NCBI RefSeq assembly: GCF_004000805.1 | Contig: NZ_BILY01000048.1 | Span: 1 to 46,357, forward strand | DNA from: Paenibacillus glycanilyticus NBRC 16618 | GTDB taxonomy: Bacteria > Bacillota > Bacilli > Paenibacillales > Paenibacillaceae | Direction of reading: 5' to 3' | Length of the DNA stretch: 46,357 nucleotides | Shown: in pieces, positions 34,779-43,551 of the stretch | Numbering within the stretch: the stretch's first letter is position 1 | Layout: each line of letters starts with the position of its first letter | The notes under the pieces: model-generated | Databases searched by the model: none | Told to the model about the DNA's origin: nothing | What the model saw: the letters and a program-made list of their open reading frames with translations, nothing else | Translations under genes and position numbers: made by a program

Positions 34779-35337
34779 AAGATTCCATCCCGTCCGCAAG
34801 CGACACCAGCTTGTTAATCGTGTTCCAGTTGCGGACGGTGGAATGCACGCCAAGCTTTTCCGCTTTTACCGCAAGCTTGGAATTACGCACTGTTTGATAG
34901 AACAGCAAATACAAATCCCGTCCCTTGCTGCCGAATAGCTCCTCAGTCGTTTCGAACGACCGGAGCATATCGAGCTGCTCGGCTGCAGGCTCTTCAAGCA
35001 TCATCGACACATACAGGGATTCCCCTTGCGCCGTGGCTGCCGCCGCCGCAAGCTGCTCTTCCGTAAACGGACAGCTTGCGGCGATAGCCCGCATCTCCTC
35101 CGCTGTCCGCATAATGACCTTGATTGAAAGCCCAAACACCGTGTCAATCTGCTGTTCGATCTGCTTCCGCAGCACGGCTTCTTCTTCATCCGACTTGAAT
35201 AAAATATTGCCGCTCTGAATATACGTCTGGACATCCTGTAATCCGATAGCGGTTAATGCCTCGCGCAAGTCGGCCATCTTGATTTTGTTTTTTCCGCCGA
35301 CGTTAATGCCCCGCAGCAACGCAATATTTACGGTCAT
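34762..35337 (-). CDS. DUF1697-family protein
   Basis: Protein of 191 residues. It opens with the family signature MTVNIALLRGINVGGKNKIKMADLREALTAIGLQDVQTYIQSGNILFKS. The C-terminus has the conserved AVKAEKLGVHSTVRNWNTINKLVSLA. Function is unknown in the family. Its ATG lies three bases after the ABC exporter stop, so it is the third gene of the MarR operon. It overlaps the convergent SDR gene at its 3' end. Confidence 0.88.
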   Translation of the reverse strand: MTVNIALLRGINVGGKNKIKMADLREALTAIGLQDVQTYIQSGNILFKSDEEEAVLRKQIEQQIDTVFGLSIKVIMRTAEEMRAIAASCPFTEEQLAAAAATAQGESLYVSMMLEEPAAEQLDMLRSFETTEELFGSKGRDLYLLFYQTVRNSKLAVKAEKLGVHSTVRNWNTINKLVSLADGMESSMSPS

Positions 35338-35340
35338 GGG

Positions 35341-37164
35341 TCATTGCTCCTCCTTCATCCTCTCAAACTGCTTCGCATGCAAGTCTTTGTAAACCCCGTC
35401 TTGCTGAAGAAGCTCTTCGTGCCTGCCTTTTTCCACAATCGTTCCGTCCTGCACGACCAGTATTTGATCGGCCGCCATAATGGTGGACAACCGATGCGCA
35501 ATCACGATACTTGTCTTATTCTGCAGCAGGACGCTCATTGCCTTCTGAATATAGTACTCCGATACCGTATCGAGAGAGGATGTCGCTTCATCCAGAATAA
35601 TAATGGCCGGATCTTTGAGCAGAACCCTCGCAATGGAAATCCGCTGCTTTTCCCCGCCCGACAGCTTCATCCCCCGGTTGCCTACTACCGTGTCGTAGCC
35701 GTCCGGCAGCTCCATAATGAAATCATGGATATAAGCCGCTTTACATGCCTCCCTCATTTCCTCTTCCGAGGCTTCGTCATTGGCATACATCAGATTTTCC
35801 CGGATCGTCCCATTAAATAAATAACTATCCTGGGTGACCAGGCCAATCTGCGACCGCAGCGACTCCAGCGTCATATCCTTGATATCCGTTCCGCCAATGC
35901 GGATACGGCCCGAGCTTCGCTCATAAAGCCGCGGCAGCAAGTTCGTAATGGTCGTCTTCCCCGCCCCGCTTGGGCCAACAAGAGCAGTCATTGTCCCCGA
36001 TTCGGCCGTAAATGAGATTTTCCTCAAAGCTGGTTTGTCTTTCTGATAAGCAAAGCTTACATCCTCAAACTCAATATTTTTCCCGGAAATATCCGCAGGC
36101 AGTGCCTCCGGCTTATTGACGATAACCGGCTCCATATCGAAATAGTCAAAAATCCGTTCAAACAAAGCAATCGAGCGGTTGATATCGACGTACAGATTCG
36201 TCATTTGGCCAAAAGGTCCGTATATCCGCCCAAGCAAAGCAACAAAGCTGATAATTTCCCCTACCGATATCTCGCCTTGAATATACAAGTATCCGCCATA
36301 CAAATAAATGAGCATCGGTCCAATCGTTGTAAACGTGGACAGCAGCATCATAAACCAGCGGCCGGCCATTGACTCCCTGATCTGCAGACGGGTGGATTCT
36401 GCATTCACGGCCTTGAAGCCTTCATATTCCTTCCGTTCCTTCGTGAACAGCTTCATGAGCAGATAACCGCTGATGCTAAGCGTTTCCTGAATGATATGGT
36501 TCTGCTCGGACATCTTCTCCTGCGTCTCTTTGGCGATTTTCCAGCGGACACGGCCCATTTTGCGAGTTGGAAAAAGAAACAGGGGAACAACAACCATCCC
36601 CAGTATAGCCAGCTTCCAGTTCATGACGAACAGCGTTCCAAGCGTTGTCGCAAGAATAAACAGGTTGCTCGCAAAATTGACAACGGTGCTGTTGAATACC
36701 CCCTGAATGCCGGAAATATCGCTTGTCATTCTCGTAATGACTTCGCCCTGCTTCACGTTGGAATAGAACTGCATGGGCATCTTTTGCAGATGCCGGTACA
36801 TTTGGTTTTTCATATCGTATACGATATTTTGCGAAATATAGGAATTGAGATAGCTCTGCAGCACGCCAAGCAGGCCGGACGCAACGGTTGCGGCAAGCGA
36901 TATAAGCACCAGCTCCAAGAGCAGCTTCATATCTTTATTCGGGAGCGCATCGTCCACGATGTGCTGAATAAAAATCGGAGGCAGCAGCCCCAATCCCGAG
37001 GATAGAAGCAAAATAAACAATACAACTACGGTTTGTTTCCAGTAAGGGACAAAATAAGCGGAGATGCGGACGAGCATCGCTTTCGTAATATTCGGCTTCG
37101 CTCCGTCATCAAACTTCATCCTGTTAAAGCCCATTCCCCCTGGTCCTCCGTACATTCTGGACAT
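35341..37164 (-). CDS. ABC exporter half-transporter (BmrA/MsbA type)
   Basis: Fused membrane and ATPase protein of 607 residues. Six transmembrane helices (about 40-330) form the exporter domain. The nucleotide-binding domain has Walker A GPSGAGKTT near 385, Q-loop TQDSYLFNGTIRENLMYA, signature LSGGEKQR near 485, and Walker B AIIILDEATSS with the H-loop IVIAHRLST. A short glycine-rich tail (MSRMYGGPGGMGFNRM) starts it. It would act as a homodimer or with a partner, exporting lipids or drugs. It follows the MarR gene by 28 bases, indicating MarR-controlled efflux. Confidence 0.93.
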   Translation of the reverse strand: MSRMYGGPGGMGFNRMKFDDGAKPNITKAMLVRISAYFVPYWKQTVVVLFILLLSSGLGLLPPIFIQHIVDDALPNKDMKLLLELVLISLAATVASGLLGVLQSYLNSYISQNIVYDMKNQMYRHLQKMPMQFYSNVKQGEVITRMTSDISGIQGVFNSTVVNFASNLFILATTLGTLFVMNWKLAILGMVVVPLFLFPTRKMGRVRWKIAKETQEKMSEQNHIIQETLSISGYLLMKLFTKERKEYEGFKAVNAESTRLQIRESMAGRWFMMLLSTFTTIGPMLIYLYGGYLYIQGEISVGEIISFVALLGRIYGPFGQMTNLYVDINRSIALFERIFDYFDMEPVIVNKPEALPADISGKNIEFEDVSFAYQKDKPALRKISFTAESGTMTALVGPSGAGKTTITNLLPRLYERSSGRIRIGGTDIKDMTLESLRSQIGLVTQDSYLFNGTIRENLMYANDEASEEEMREACKAAYIHDFIMELPDGYDTVVGNRGMKLSGGEKQRISIARVLLKDPAIIILDEATSSLDTVSEYYIQKAMSVLLQNKTSIVIAHRLSTIMAADQILVVQDGTIVEKGRHEELLQQDGVYKDLHAKQFERMKEEQ

Positions 37165-37192
37165 CGGAACCCCTTCTTTCTTAAACGTCCGC

Positions 37193-37618
37193 TTAGAGAT
37201 GGCTTAAGATCTGCTGATGAAGCTCATGCAGCTTGTCGACATCATCCGTAGACAGTTTTTCAAGCGCGCTGCTCAAGGCTTTATAAGAAGCCGCTTCCTG
37301 ATTGTACAGCTCGCACAGCTCCTCGCCGGCGGGCGTAATAAACAGCTGGATCTCTCTCCGGTCCTGCTCGGAAGGCTCCCGTACGACAAGCCCTTTCTCT
37401 ACAAGCTGGTCAATATGAACGCTGACCCGGCTTTTGGCGAATACCAGCTTCTCCGTCAGCTCCTTCTGCTTCTGCCCCGGATTCAGCCGGACGGACTCCA
37501 AAATATTGATCTGATGCACGGTTAAGCCGAGATTAGCCGCACTGTGAAAAGCCAGCTTTTTCAGTTGGCGCGTAATCCGGAAAAAAGACTGGTAAATATC
37601 CATTGCATCTGCTGCCAT
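37193..37618 (-). CDS. MarR-family transcriptional regulator
   Basis: Regulator of 141 residues with a winged HTH in residues 30-110 (HQINILESVRLNPGQKQKELTEKLVFAKSRVSVHIDQLVEKGLVVREPSEQDRRE). Start ATG follows AAGGTG. It heads the operon MarR-ABC-DUF1697. A perfect palindrome lies between its -35 and -10, so it probably represses its own operon and is released by an exported compound. Confidence 0.92.
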   Translation of the reverse strand: MAADAMDIYQSFFRITRQLKKLAFHSAANLGLTVHQINILESVRLNPGQKQKELTEKLVFAKSRVSVHIDQLVEKGLVVREPSEQDRREIQLFITPAGEELCELYNQEAASYKALSSALEKLSTDDVDKLHELHQQILSHL

Positions 37619-37636
37619 CTTTTAAACACCTTCTTA

Positions 37637-37666
37637 GTTATCTTTGTAAACCGTTACGGTTGTAAA
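37637..37666 (-). promoter_or_regulatory. MarR-ABC operon promoter with operator between -35 and -10
   Basis: On the minus strand TTTACA (37666-37661) and GATAAC (37642-37637) are 18 bases apart. The perfect 13-base palindrome AACCGT-A-ACGGTT (37649-37661) sits between them, flanked by two TTTACA half-copies. This is the classic place for a repressor to block RNA polymerase. Confidence 0.7.
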
Positions 37667-37678
37667 CTAATTATACGC

Positions 37679-37705
37679 AAAAAAAAGAGAGCCTTCCAGC
37701 CCTCT
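37679..37705 (-). terminator. Terminator after the phytanoyl-CoA dioxygenase-like gene
   Basis: AGAGGGC pairs with GCTCTCT (one G-T pair) and runs into TTTTTTTT on the minus strand, just after the stop at 37716. Confidence 0.68.
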
Positions 37706-37715
37706 GCTTGTGAAC

Positions 37716-38459
37716 CTAATATAATGGATATTTCTGACGCAAATCCTCCCGGTGAAGCACATGGGAGTCCTCGCGGATATAGTGGCAGACATAGGAGCGG
37801 CGCCAGCGATCGTTGCTCCGGTTTTTGCCTGACGAATGGATGAGAAGCTCGCTGAAAAACAAGATGTCTCCCTTCTCCATCACAACGGGAATCTGCTTGC
37901 TTGTATCCACGCCTTCCGTCTCCTCGGTCCAGGGCTCATGCTCTTCGATGTTTTTGACCGAGCCATGCGGCAGCAGCCCCAGTCTATGGGTGCCCGGCAT
38001 TACCCACAAGCAGCCGTTCTCAACATCGATCAGCTCCTCCATCGCCGTCCATGCCGCAATCATCGTCATCGGATCATTCTTGATATAGTAGTAATCCTGA
38101 TGGGCAGCCTGTCCCGGCGAACCAGGTTCTTTGTAGAAATACATGCTTTGCACGCATACCGCTTCTTTGCCCATCAGCTGCGCCAGCGCTCCGCGGACCA
38201 GCGCATGCTTCATCAGCTGTCTGGACATGCTGTCATGCTTATGGGGGTTAAAGAGACGCAGCGAATATTTTTTCGACTCCTCGCAAGCCGCCCACTCCGG
38301 CACCTGCGGCTGGTTCCTGATATCGTAAATGTGTCCGTTAAAGGCATCTATCAAATCGCCGGACATGCCTTTCTTCCATAACAAATATCCGTTTTCTCTG
38401 AAAAAGGCAATCTGTTCATCCGTAAGGGGAGTAAGCGGAGCCGTATAAGTCGTATTCAC
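37716..38459 (-). CDS. Phytanoyl-CoA dioxygenase-family protein
   Basis: Non-heme iron, 2-oxoglutarate-dependent oxygenase candidate of 247 residues. The iron-binding HxD is in AAHQDYYYI near residue 120 and the distal His is in LIHSSGKNRSNDRWRRSYVCHYI near 210, with a nearby Arg for 2-oxoglutarate. The WVMPGTHRLGLLPHG segment is typical of the PhyH family. In bacteria such enzymes hydroxylate small molecules or act in natural product pathways; the substrate is unknown. The start is GTG at 38459 after AAAGGAG. Divergent from an AraC regulator, which likely controls it. Confidence 0.85.
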   Translation of the reverse strand: MNTTYTAPLTPLTDEQIAFFRENGYLLWKKGMSGDLIDAFNGHIYDIRNQPQVPEWAACEESKKYSLRLFNPHKHDSMSRQLMKHALVRGALAQLMGKEAVCVQSMYFYKEPGSPGQAAHQDYYYIKNDPMTMIAAWTAMEELIDVENGCLWVMPGTHRLGLLPHGSVKNIEEHEPWTEETEGVDTSKQIPVVMEKGDILFFSELLIHSSGKNRSNDRWRRSYVCHYIREDSHVLHREDLRQKYPLY

Positions 38460-38609
38460 TAATCATTCTCCTTTATGAATCATTTTGCTCAAGCGATACA
38501 CTCATCGTACTCCCCTAACCTAATCCGGACAATGGCTGCGAATTACACATTCGTATCTGTGATTGATATTTCGTGTTCATAGGATATACAATCGTTCTGA
38601 GGTGATTGT

Positions 38610-39395
38610 ATGCACGTGGCATCAGCCGTAGCCGGCTCGGTCGTTTATCCCCCTGGAGGAAAATTCGGCCCTCGTATCCAACAGGATTTTCAGCTTGTGA
38701 TGCTATATACCGGAGAGATGTCTGTCACGATCGACGGCCGGGAGCTCCATGTCCAGCCCGGACATGTCGTTCTGCTTTTGCCCGGGCGTGAAGAGCAGTT
38801 CGTCTTCTCGCGAACTGAGGATACCTGGCACCGCTGGATTGCGGTACATGTGCCGGAGCTGGCGGAACAGACCCGGGAATCGTTCCGGCTGCTGCCGGAA
38901 TGCCTGCCGCTCACCGAAGAAATGAATCGGCTTACGGATCTCCTGCTCCGTCTTCAGCGGGATGCATCGCCAACCGACCCCGTTATGCAGCAGCTTGGAC
39001 TAGCCGCTTTGCACTTGTATCCCATTGAATCCAAGCGGTCCTTGGAGCAGAAGGAGAAGCATCCTGCGATTTATGCGGCATTAGCCTGGATTCGCGAGCA
39101 TTATGCCGAAGAGGTGGCTTTAAAAGAAATGGCGGCTGCCGCAAACGTCTCTCCCGAGCATCTGGTAAGACTGTTTAAGCAATTTGAGCAAACTACGCCC
39201 TTCCAATACCTATGGAGCTACCGTCTCCAGAAAGCGGTGGAACTGCTCAACAATACAGGTCTTACCGTCACGGAGATTGCCCAGCGCTGCGGCTTTAAGA
39301 CCTCCCATCATTTCGCCAGGCAGCTTAAGCAAGCTACTGGCCGTACCGCCTCCGAGCTTCGGCAATTATCATGGAGCGGTCTGCGTAAGGCTTAA
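38610..39395 (+). CDS. AraC-family transcriptional regulator
   Basis: Regulator of 261 residues. The N-terminal cupin (about 10-100) shows MLYTGEMSVTIDGRELHVQPGHVVLLLPGREEQFVFS. The C-terminal double HTH (about 155-255) shows LKEMAAAANVSPEHLVRLFKQFEQTTPFQYLWSYRLQKAVELL and IAQRCGFKTSHHFARQLKQATGRTASELR. The start follows GAGGTG. Divergent from the dioxygenase-like gene across a 150-base gap, so it is a likely regulator of it. The last 27 bases overlap the convergent glycosyltransferase gene. Confidence 0.9.
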   Translation: MHVASAVAGSVVYPPGGKFGPRIQQDFQLVMLYTGEMSVTIDGRELHVQPGHVVLLLPGREEQFVFSRTEDTWHRWIAVHVPELAEQTRESFRLLPECLPLTEEMNRLTDLLLRLQRDASPTDPVMQQLGLAALHLYPIESKRSLEQKEKHPAIYAALAWIREHYAEEVALKEMAAAANVSPEHLVRLFKQFEQTTPFQYLWSYRLQKAVELLNNTGLTVTEIAQRCGFKTSHHFARQLKQATGRTASELRQLSWSGLRKA

Positions 39396-40490
39396 ATCGG
39401 ATGCTTCCAGCGCCTGCGCCGGTAGTAGCAGCCCTTCAAGGTAGGTTTTATTATGTTGGACAGACGGGTGATCCGGGCGGTAGGCGCGTGCGATTTCATT
39501 ATGCTCGTAGGCTTTCAGCCATTCTCCAAGCTTGTCATAACAGACGCAGAGCTGCAGATGAGGCAGCCAGGTTGAACAGGAAGTATTTTGCATCGACCAT
39601 GCCTCATCCTGCCTTGGCGCCCGCAAAGCGGATTCATACCAGAAAGCGGCCGTTTCATACGAACCTTTTTGCAGATGGTAATAACCGATCCGGCAGCAAT
39701 TGTCTGCTTTTGGACTTCCATAGCTGAAGGAACGGAGTGCGGATTCGAGCGCCAGCTCCTGATTGCCGAGTGCCGCATAACAATCCGCAAGCTTGCCGCA
39801 AGCCGCTATATTGTCCTCCACCCATCCCTTATTGGATTGAAGAAACAGGCCGTAAAAATGGACCGCTCTCTCATTAAGGCTATGATCCTTTAATTCATTG
39901 GCGTAATAGTACAAATCTCTTGGACTTAATTCTTCGCCCTTGGCAAGCCGCTGCTCGTAGATCCGCAGATTCCGGTCACTGTCATGTCTCGTGCTGGCAT
40001 GAGTAACCGCAATATCCGAAGCGCTAGCGACCCCGTATACCTCCAAATATTCATGAACGGCGCCAATCCAGCGGAAATTTCGCGAACGCTTCACCAACCG
40101 GTTGCGGCGCAGCCTGTTAATTACCTGCCCGGTCTCGTCCTGCGTCAAATTGTAGAACATCGACACGGTATCCACTTCCGTTGACAGGGATGACTTGAGC
40201 TCGAGCAGCTTCACCTGATCCTCTTCTTTAAAAATATCATCCGCATCCAGCCACAATATGTATTCGCAGGTTGCCTTTCCGAAAGCGAAGTTCCTTGCCG
40301 CGGCAAAATGATCAATCCACTCGAAATCGTAGATCTTTAGCGTGTAATCGGAAGCAATTTCTTTGGTCCTGTCCAAGGATCCCGTATCAACGACAATAAT
40401 CTCGTCCGCAATTCCTTTCACCGAATCAAGGCATCGTGCCAGAACATCCTCCTCATTCCTCACAATGAGACAAAGGCTGATACTAATCAT
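39369..40490 (-). CDS. Family 2 glycosyltransferase with TPR-like C-terminus
   Basis: Protein of 373 residues. The GT-A domain (1-210) starts SLCLIVRNEEDVLARCLDSV, with VVDTGSLDRTKEIA and the metal-binding WLDADD (DxD) near residue 83. The C-terminal half consists of helical repeats (YYYANELKDHSLNERAVHFYGLFLQS; RIGYYHLQKGSYETAAFWYESAL; LQLCVCYDKLGEWLKAYEHNEIA) resembling TPRs. This layout is that of SunS-like and spore-surface glycosyltransferases. It is divergent from a BclB-like collagen gene, whose Thr-rich repeats are plausible targets. Start ATG follows GGGAGGG. Confidence 0.85.
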   Translation of the reverse strand: MISISLCLIVRNEEDVLARCLDSVKGIADEIIVVDTGSLDRTKEIASDYTLKIYDFEWIDHFAAARNFAFGKATCEYILWLDADDIFKEEDQVKLLELKSSLSTEVDTVSMFYNLTQDETGQVINRLRRNRLVKRSRNFRWIGAVHEYLEVYGVASASDIAVTHASTRHDSDRNLRIYEQRLAKGEELSPRDLYYYANELKDHSLNERAVHFYGLFLQSNKGWVEDNIAACGKLADCYAALGNQELALESALRSFSYGSPKADNCCRIGYYHLQKGSYETAAFWYESALRAPRQDEAWSMQNTSCSTWLPHLQLCVCYDKLGEWLKAYEHNEIARAYRPDHPSVQHNKTYLEGLLLPAQALEASDLSLTQTAP

Positions 40491-40718
40491 CGCCCAGAAC
40501 CCTCCCTTATTCGAACTTTTCCGCCGAGTTCCGACAGTTCTCGATAGACAAGTCTTCGTTTTCGTTTAGCCATAAAGAATATTACTAATTTATGGAACAT
40601 ATTTTTCAATATTCCAATTTCCCGGCGTGTGCGATGAGGTGAAGAAAGAAGGGAGATAGCTTGCCGCAAGCCTAAGCAATGTCAATAGCCAAACATGCAT
40701 CCAGAGGAGTGATAAAGG

Positions 40719-43511
40719 ATGGCCACAGGTCCAATCCCAATTACGGCATCACAATTAGCTTCCATGCAAAATGTATTAACCGATTTGTCCAATCTGCTTC
40801 CAAATGTTCTGGAGAACCCGACATCCAGCCGCGTGTCTCAACTGAATACCATATTAAATGAGCTCCGATCTCTCGTATTAAGCATTGATTTTGATGCGAA
40901 TGAACAGTCCGCGCTGCTTTCCCTTCTTGAAAATCAAATTACCCTTGTCGAAACGGTACCGTTCTCTCCGATTGGAACGGTTATTTTGACGGAATCTCTT
41001 ATCAATATTCTTGGAGCGGATGCCTTATTATTCGATATCCCTCCGGCCTCCAAGGACTCCCTCATCGGCCAGATCAGAACCATATCCCGTCAGCTTGCCA
41101 TGATCCTCCCCGTCATCAGTCCGTCAACCGGACCTCAAGGACCAGTTGGTCCTCAAGGTCCTGCCGGGGTTGCGGGTGCAGCCGGGCCCGCTGGACCTGC
41201 CGGGCCTGCCGGGCCTGCCGGAGCCGCGGGACCCGCCGGGCCTGTTGGGCCTGTTGGGCCTACCGGAGCTGTAGGCGCAGCGGGTCCGGCAGGAGCTGAT
41301 GGCGCCATTGGCGCGACCGGACCTACTGGGGCCACGGGGGCTGGTCTGACTGGCATTACCGTGTACAACCCACTGAATTCGTCTTTCTATCCTTTTGGCC
41401 AACTTGTAGTATACGATGGCAATACTTATCTCGTTCTGTTAGCAAGTCCGTCTGGCGAACCGGGCTCTTCTCCTGATTATTTATACCTTTCAGGAGATGC
41501 GACCGGCGTTACCGGCGCGACCGGGGACACCGGCGCAACAGGCACTACCGGGGCGACAGGTACTACCGGGGCGACGGGGGCCACGGGCGCAACAGGCACG
41601 ACGGGCGCAACGGGCGTCACTGGCGCTACCGGCGCAACAGGCGCAACAGGCGCGACGGGTGCGACGGGCGTCACTGGCGCTACCGGGGATACCGGCGCCA
41701 CTGGCGCGACGGGTGACACCGGGGGGACAGGCGCAACGGGCGTCACTGGTGACACTGGCTCTACCGGGGCGACAGGTGCTACCGGGGCGACGGGCGACAC
41801 TGGCGCGACGGGCGCTACCGGCACAACAGGAGCGACGGGTGCGACGGGCGTCACTGGCGCTACCGGGGATACCGGCGCCACTGGGGCGACGGGCGTCACC
41901 GGGGTGACGGGCGCTACCGGGGCGACAGGCGCGACGGGCGCGACGGGCGTCACTGGTGCTACCGGCGCCACTGGTACTACCGGTGCAACAGGCGACACTG
42001 GCGCGACCGGTGCGACGGGCGCAACGGGTGCGACGGGCGACACTGGCGCGACCGGGGACACTGGCGTTACGGGCGCTACCGGGGACACCGGCGCTACTGG
42101 GGCGACGGGCGACACTGGCGCGACGGGCGCAACGGGTGCGACGGGCGTTACGGGAGCTAATGGCGCGACTGGTGATTCTGGCGCGACGGGCGACACTGGT
42201 GTTACGGGCACTACCGGGGACACTGGTAACACTGGCGCGACGGGTGCGACTGGTGATACTGGCGCGACTGGCGCGACTGGCGCTATTGGCGCTATTGGCG
42301 CTACTGGCGACACTGGCGCTACTGGCGCTACTGGCGCTACTGGCGACACTGGCGCTACTGGCGACACTGGCGCTACTGGCGACACTGGCGCTACCGGCGC
42401 GACGGGCGCTACGGGCACTACCGGGGACACTGGTAACACTGGCGCTACCGGTGCGACGGGTGCGACGGGCGACACTGGCGCTACCGGGGACACCGGCGCT
42501 ACTGGTGCGACGGGCGACACTGGCGCTACTGGCGCAACGGGTGCGACGGGCACTACCGGGGACACTGGTAACACTGGCGCTACCGGCGCGACTGGTGATA
42601 CTGGCGCTACTGGCGCTACCGGTGATACTGGTGCGACGGGCGCAACTGGCACGACAGGCGCGACGGGCGCTACGGGCGACACTGGCGCTACTGGCGCTAC
42701 CGGGGACACCGGCGCGACGGGGGCGACGGGCGCTACCGGAGCTACCGGCGCAACAGGCGACACTGGCACGACGGGCGACACTGGCGCTACGGGCGCTACC
42801 GGCGCTACCGGCGCTACTGGCGCTACTGGTGCGACGGGCGCAACTGGCACGACAGGCGCTACCGGCACTACGGGCGCTACCGGCACAACAGGCGCGACGG
42901 GCGCGACGGGCGTAACGGGTGCGACGGGCGCTACCGGCGCTACTGGCGTAGGCGCCACGGGAGCAACTGGTGCGACGGGCTCAGCAGGCTCCGGCGCTAT
43001 TATTCCTTTTGCTTCTGGAACACCTGCAGTCCTAACTACAGTACTTGGAGGATTACTGAACACCTCTACGCTAACTTCCTTTGGAACCAACGCTGCTGGC
43101 GTTACCGTTACAGGCGGCACGATTGACTTGACCGGTGCCGCCGGGCTACTCCTGAACATGGCATTCTCCGCGCCGCGTACCGGAACAATCACCTCTTTAG
43201 CCGCTTACTTCAGTACAACGGCAGCCTTAACACTGGTAGGCTCGACGATCACTATTACAGCCCAGCTCTTCGAATCCGCAACGCCAAACAACACCTTTAC
43301 GGCAGTCCCTGGCGCTTTGGTAACCTTAAGTCCGGCTCTAACCGGAACTCTAGCTCTTGGTACAATTTCTTCCGGTCTGACTACCGGACTCTCCATTCCC
43401 GTGACGGCCGGTACTCGCCTGCTCCTTGTCTTCTCGGCTTCCGTAACGGCGGGGCTGGATGTCGCAACTACCGTTGCCGGCTATGCAAGCGCGGGATTAA
43501 CCATCGTATAG
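40719..43511 (+). CDS. bclB: BclB-type collagen-like exosporium glycoprotein
   Basis: Protein of 930 residues. An N-terminal helical domain (1-138, LLPNVLENPTSSRVSQLNTILNELRSL) precedes a short collagen region (about 139-208, mostly GPA/GPV/GPT triplets). A ~50-residue non-collagen linker follows (VYNPLNSSFYPFGQLVVYDGNTYLVLLASPSGEPG). A second collagen region (about 259-757) has roughly 165 Gly-X-Thr triplets (GAT, GDT, GVT, GTT) and almost no proline. The C-terminal 170 residues match the BclB C-terminal domain (IIPFASGTPAVLTTVLGGLLNTS, PVTAGTRLLLVFSASVTAG). Such proteins form surface filaments on spores, with Thr glycosylated. ATG follows AGGAG. The repeat DNA has an antisense open frame, judged a shadow. 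Confidence 0.93.
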   Translation: MATGPIPITASQLASMQNVLTDLSNLLPNVLENPTSSRVSQLNTILNELRSLVLSIDFDANEQSALLSLLENQITLVETVPFSPIGTVILTESLINILGADALLFDIPPASKDSLIGQIRTISRQLAMILPVISPSTGPQGPVGPQGPAGVAGAAGPAGPAGPAGPAGAAGPAGPVGPVGPTGAVGAAGPAGADGAIGATGPTGATGAGLTGITVYNPLNSSFYPFGQLVVYDGNTYLVLLASPSGEPGSSPDYLYLSGDATGVTGATGDTGATGTTGATGTTGATGATGATGTTGATGVTGATGATGATGATGATGVTGATGDTGATGATGDTGGTGATGVTGDTGSTGATGATGATGDTGATGATGTTGATGATGVTGATGDTGATGATGVTGVTGATGATGATGATGVTGATGATGTTGATGDTGATGATGATGATGDTGATGDTGVTGATGDTGATGATGDTGATGATGATGVTGANGATGDSGATGDTGVTGTTGDTGNTGATGATGDTGATGATGAIGAIGATGDTGATGATGATGDTGATGDTGATGDTGATGATGATGTTGDTGNTGATGATGATGDTGATGDTGATGATGDTGATGATGATGTTGDTGNTGATGATGDTGATGATGDTGATGATGTTGATGATGDTGATGATGDTGATGATGATGATGATGDTGTTGDTGATGATGATGATGATGATGATGTTGATGTTGATGTTGATGATGVTGATGATGATGVGATGATGATGSAGSGAIIPFASGTPAVLTTVLGGLLNTSTLTSFGTNAAGVTVTGGTIDLTGAAGLLLNMAFSAPRTGTITSLAAYFSTTAALTLVGSTITITAQLFESATPNNTFTAVPGALVTLSPALTGTLALGTISSGLTTGLSIPVTAGTRLLLVFSASVTAGLDVATTVAGYASAGLTIV

Positions 43512-43519
43512 CAATGAAA

Positions 43520-43547
43520 AAAGCACGGAGCCATGGCTCCGTGCTTT
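43520..43547. terminator. Bidirectional terminator between bclB and GH43 genes
   Basis: A perfect 28-base palindrome AAAGCACGGAGCCA/TGGCTCCGTGCTTT, with T-rich ends on both strands, lies between convergent stops. Confidence 0.9.
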
Positions 43548-43551
43548 CTTA

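Noticed and set aside
40570..40610. Sigma-K-like promoter (CATA motifs) upstream of bclB
   Set aside because: CATA occurs twice in A/T-rich sequence, but neither copy has the full CATANNNTA pattern with a correctly spaced AC -35.
41497..42915. Overlapping plus-strand Arg/Ala/Leu-rich open frames in the bclB repeat
   Set aside because: Frame-shifted readings of the same repeat DNA; composition is an artefact of the repeat.
41477..43192. 571-codon antisense open frame of Pro-Val-Ala repeats
   Set aside because: It is the complement of the Gly-X-Thr collagen repeat, whose codon pattern has no stops in that frame; it has no ribosome binding site and no other signals.
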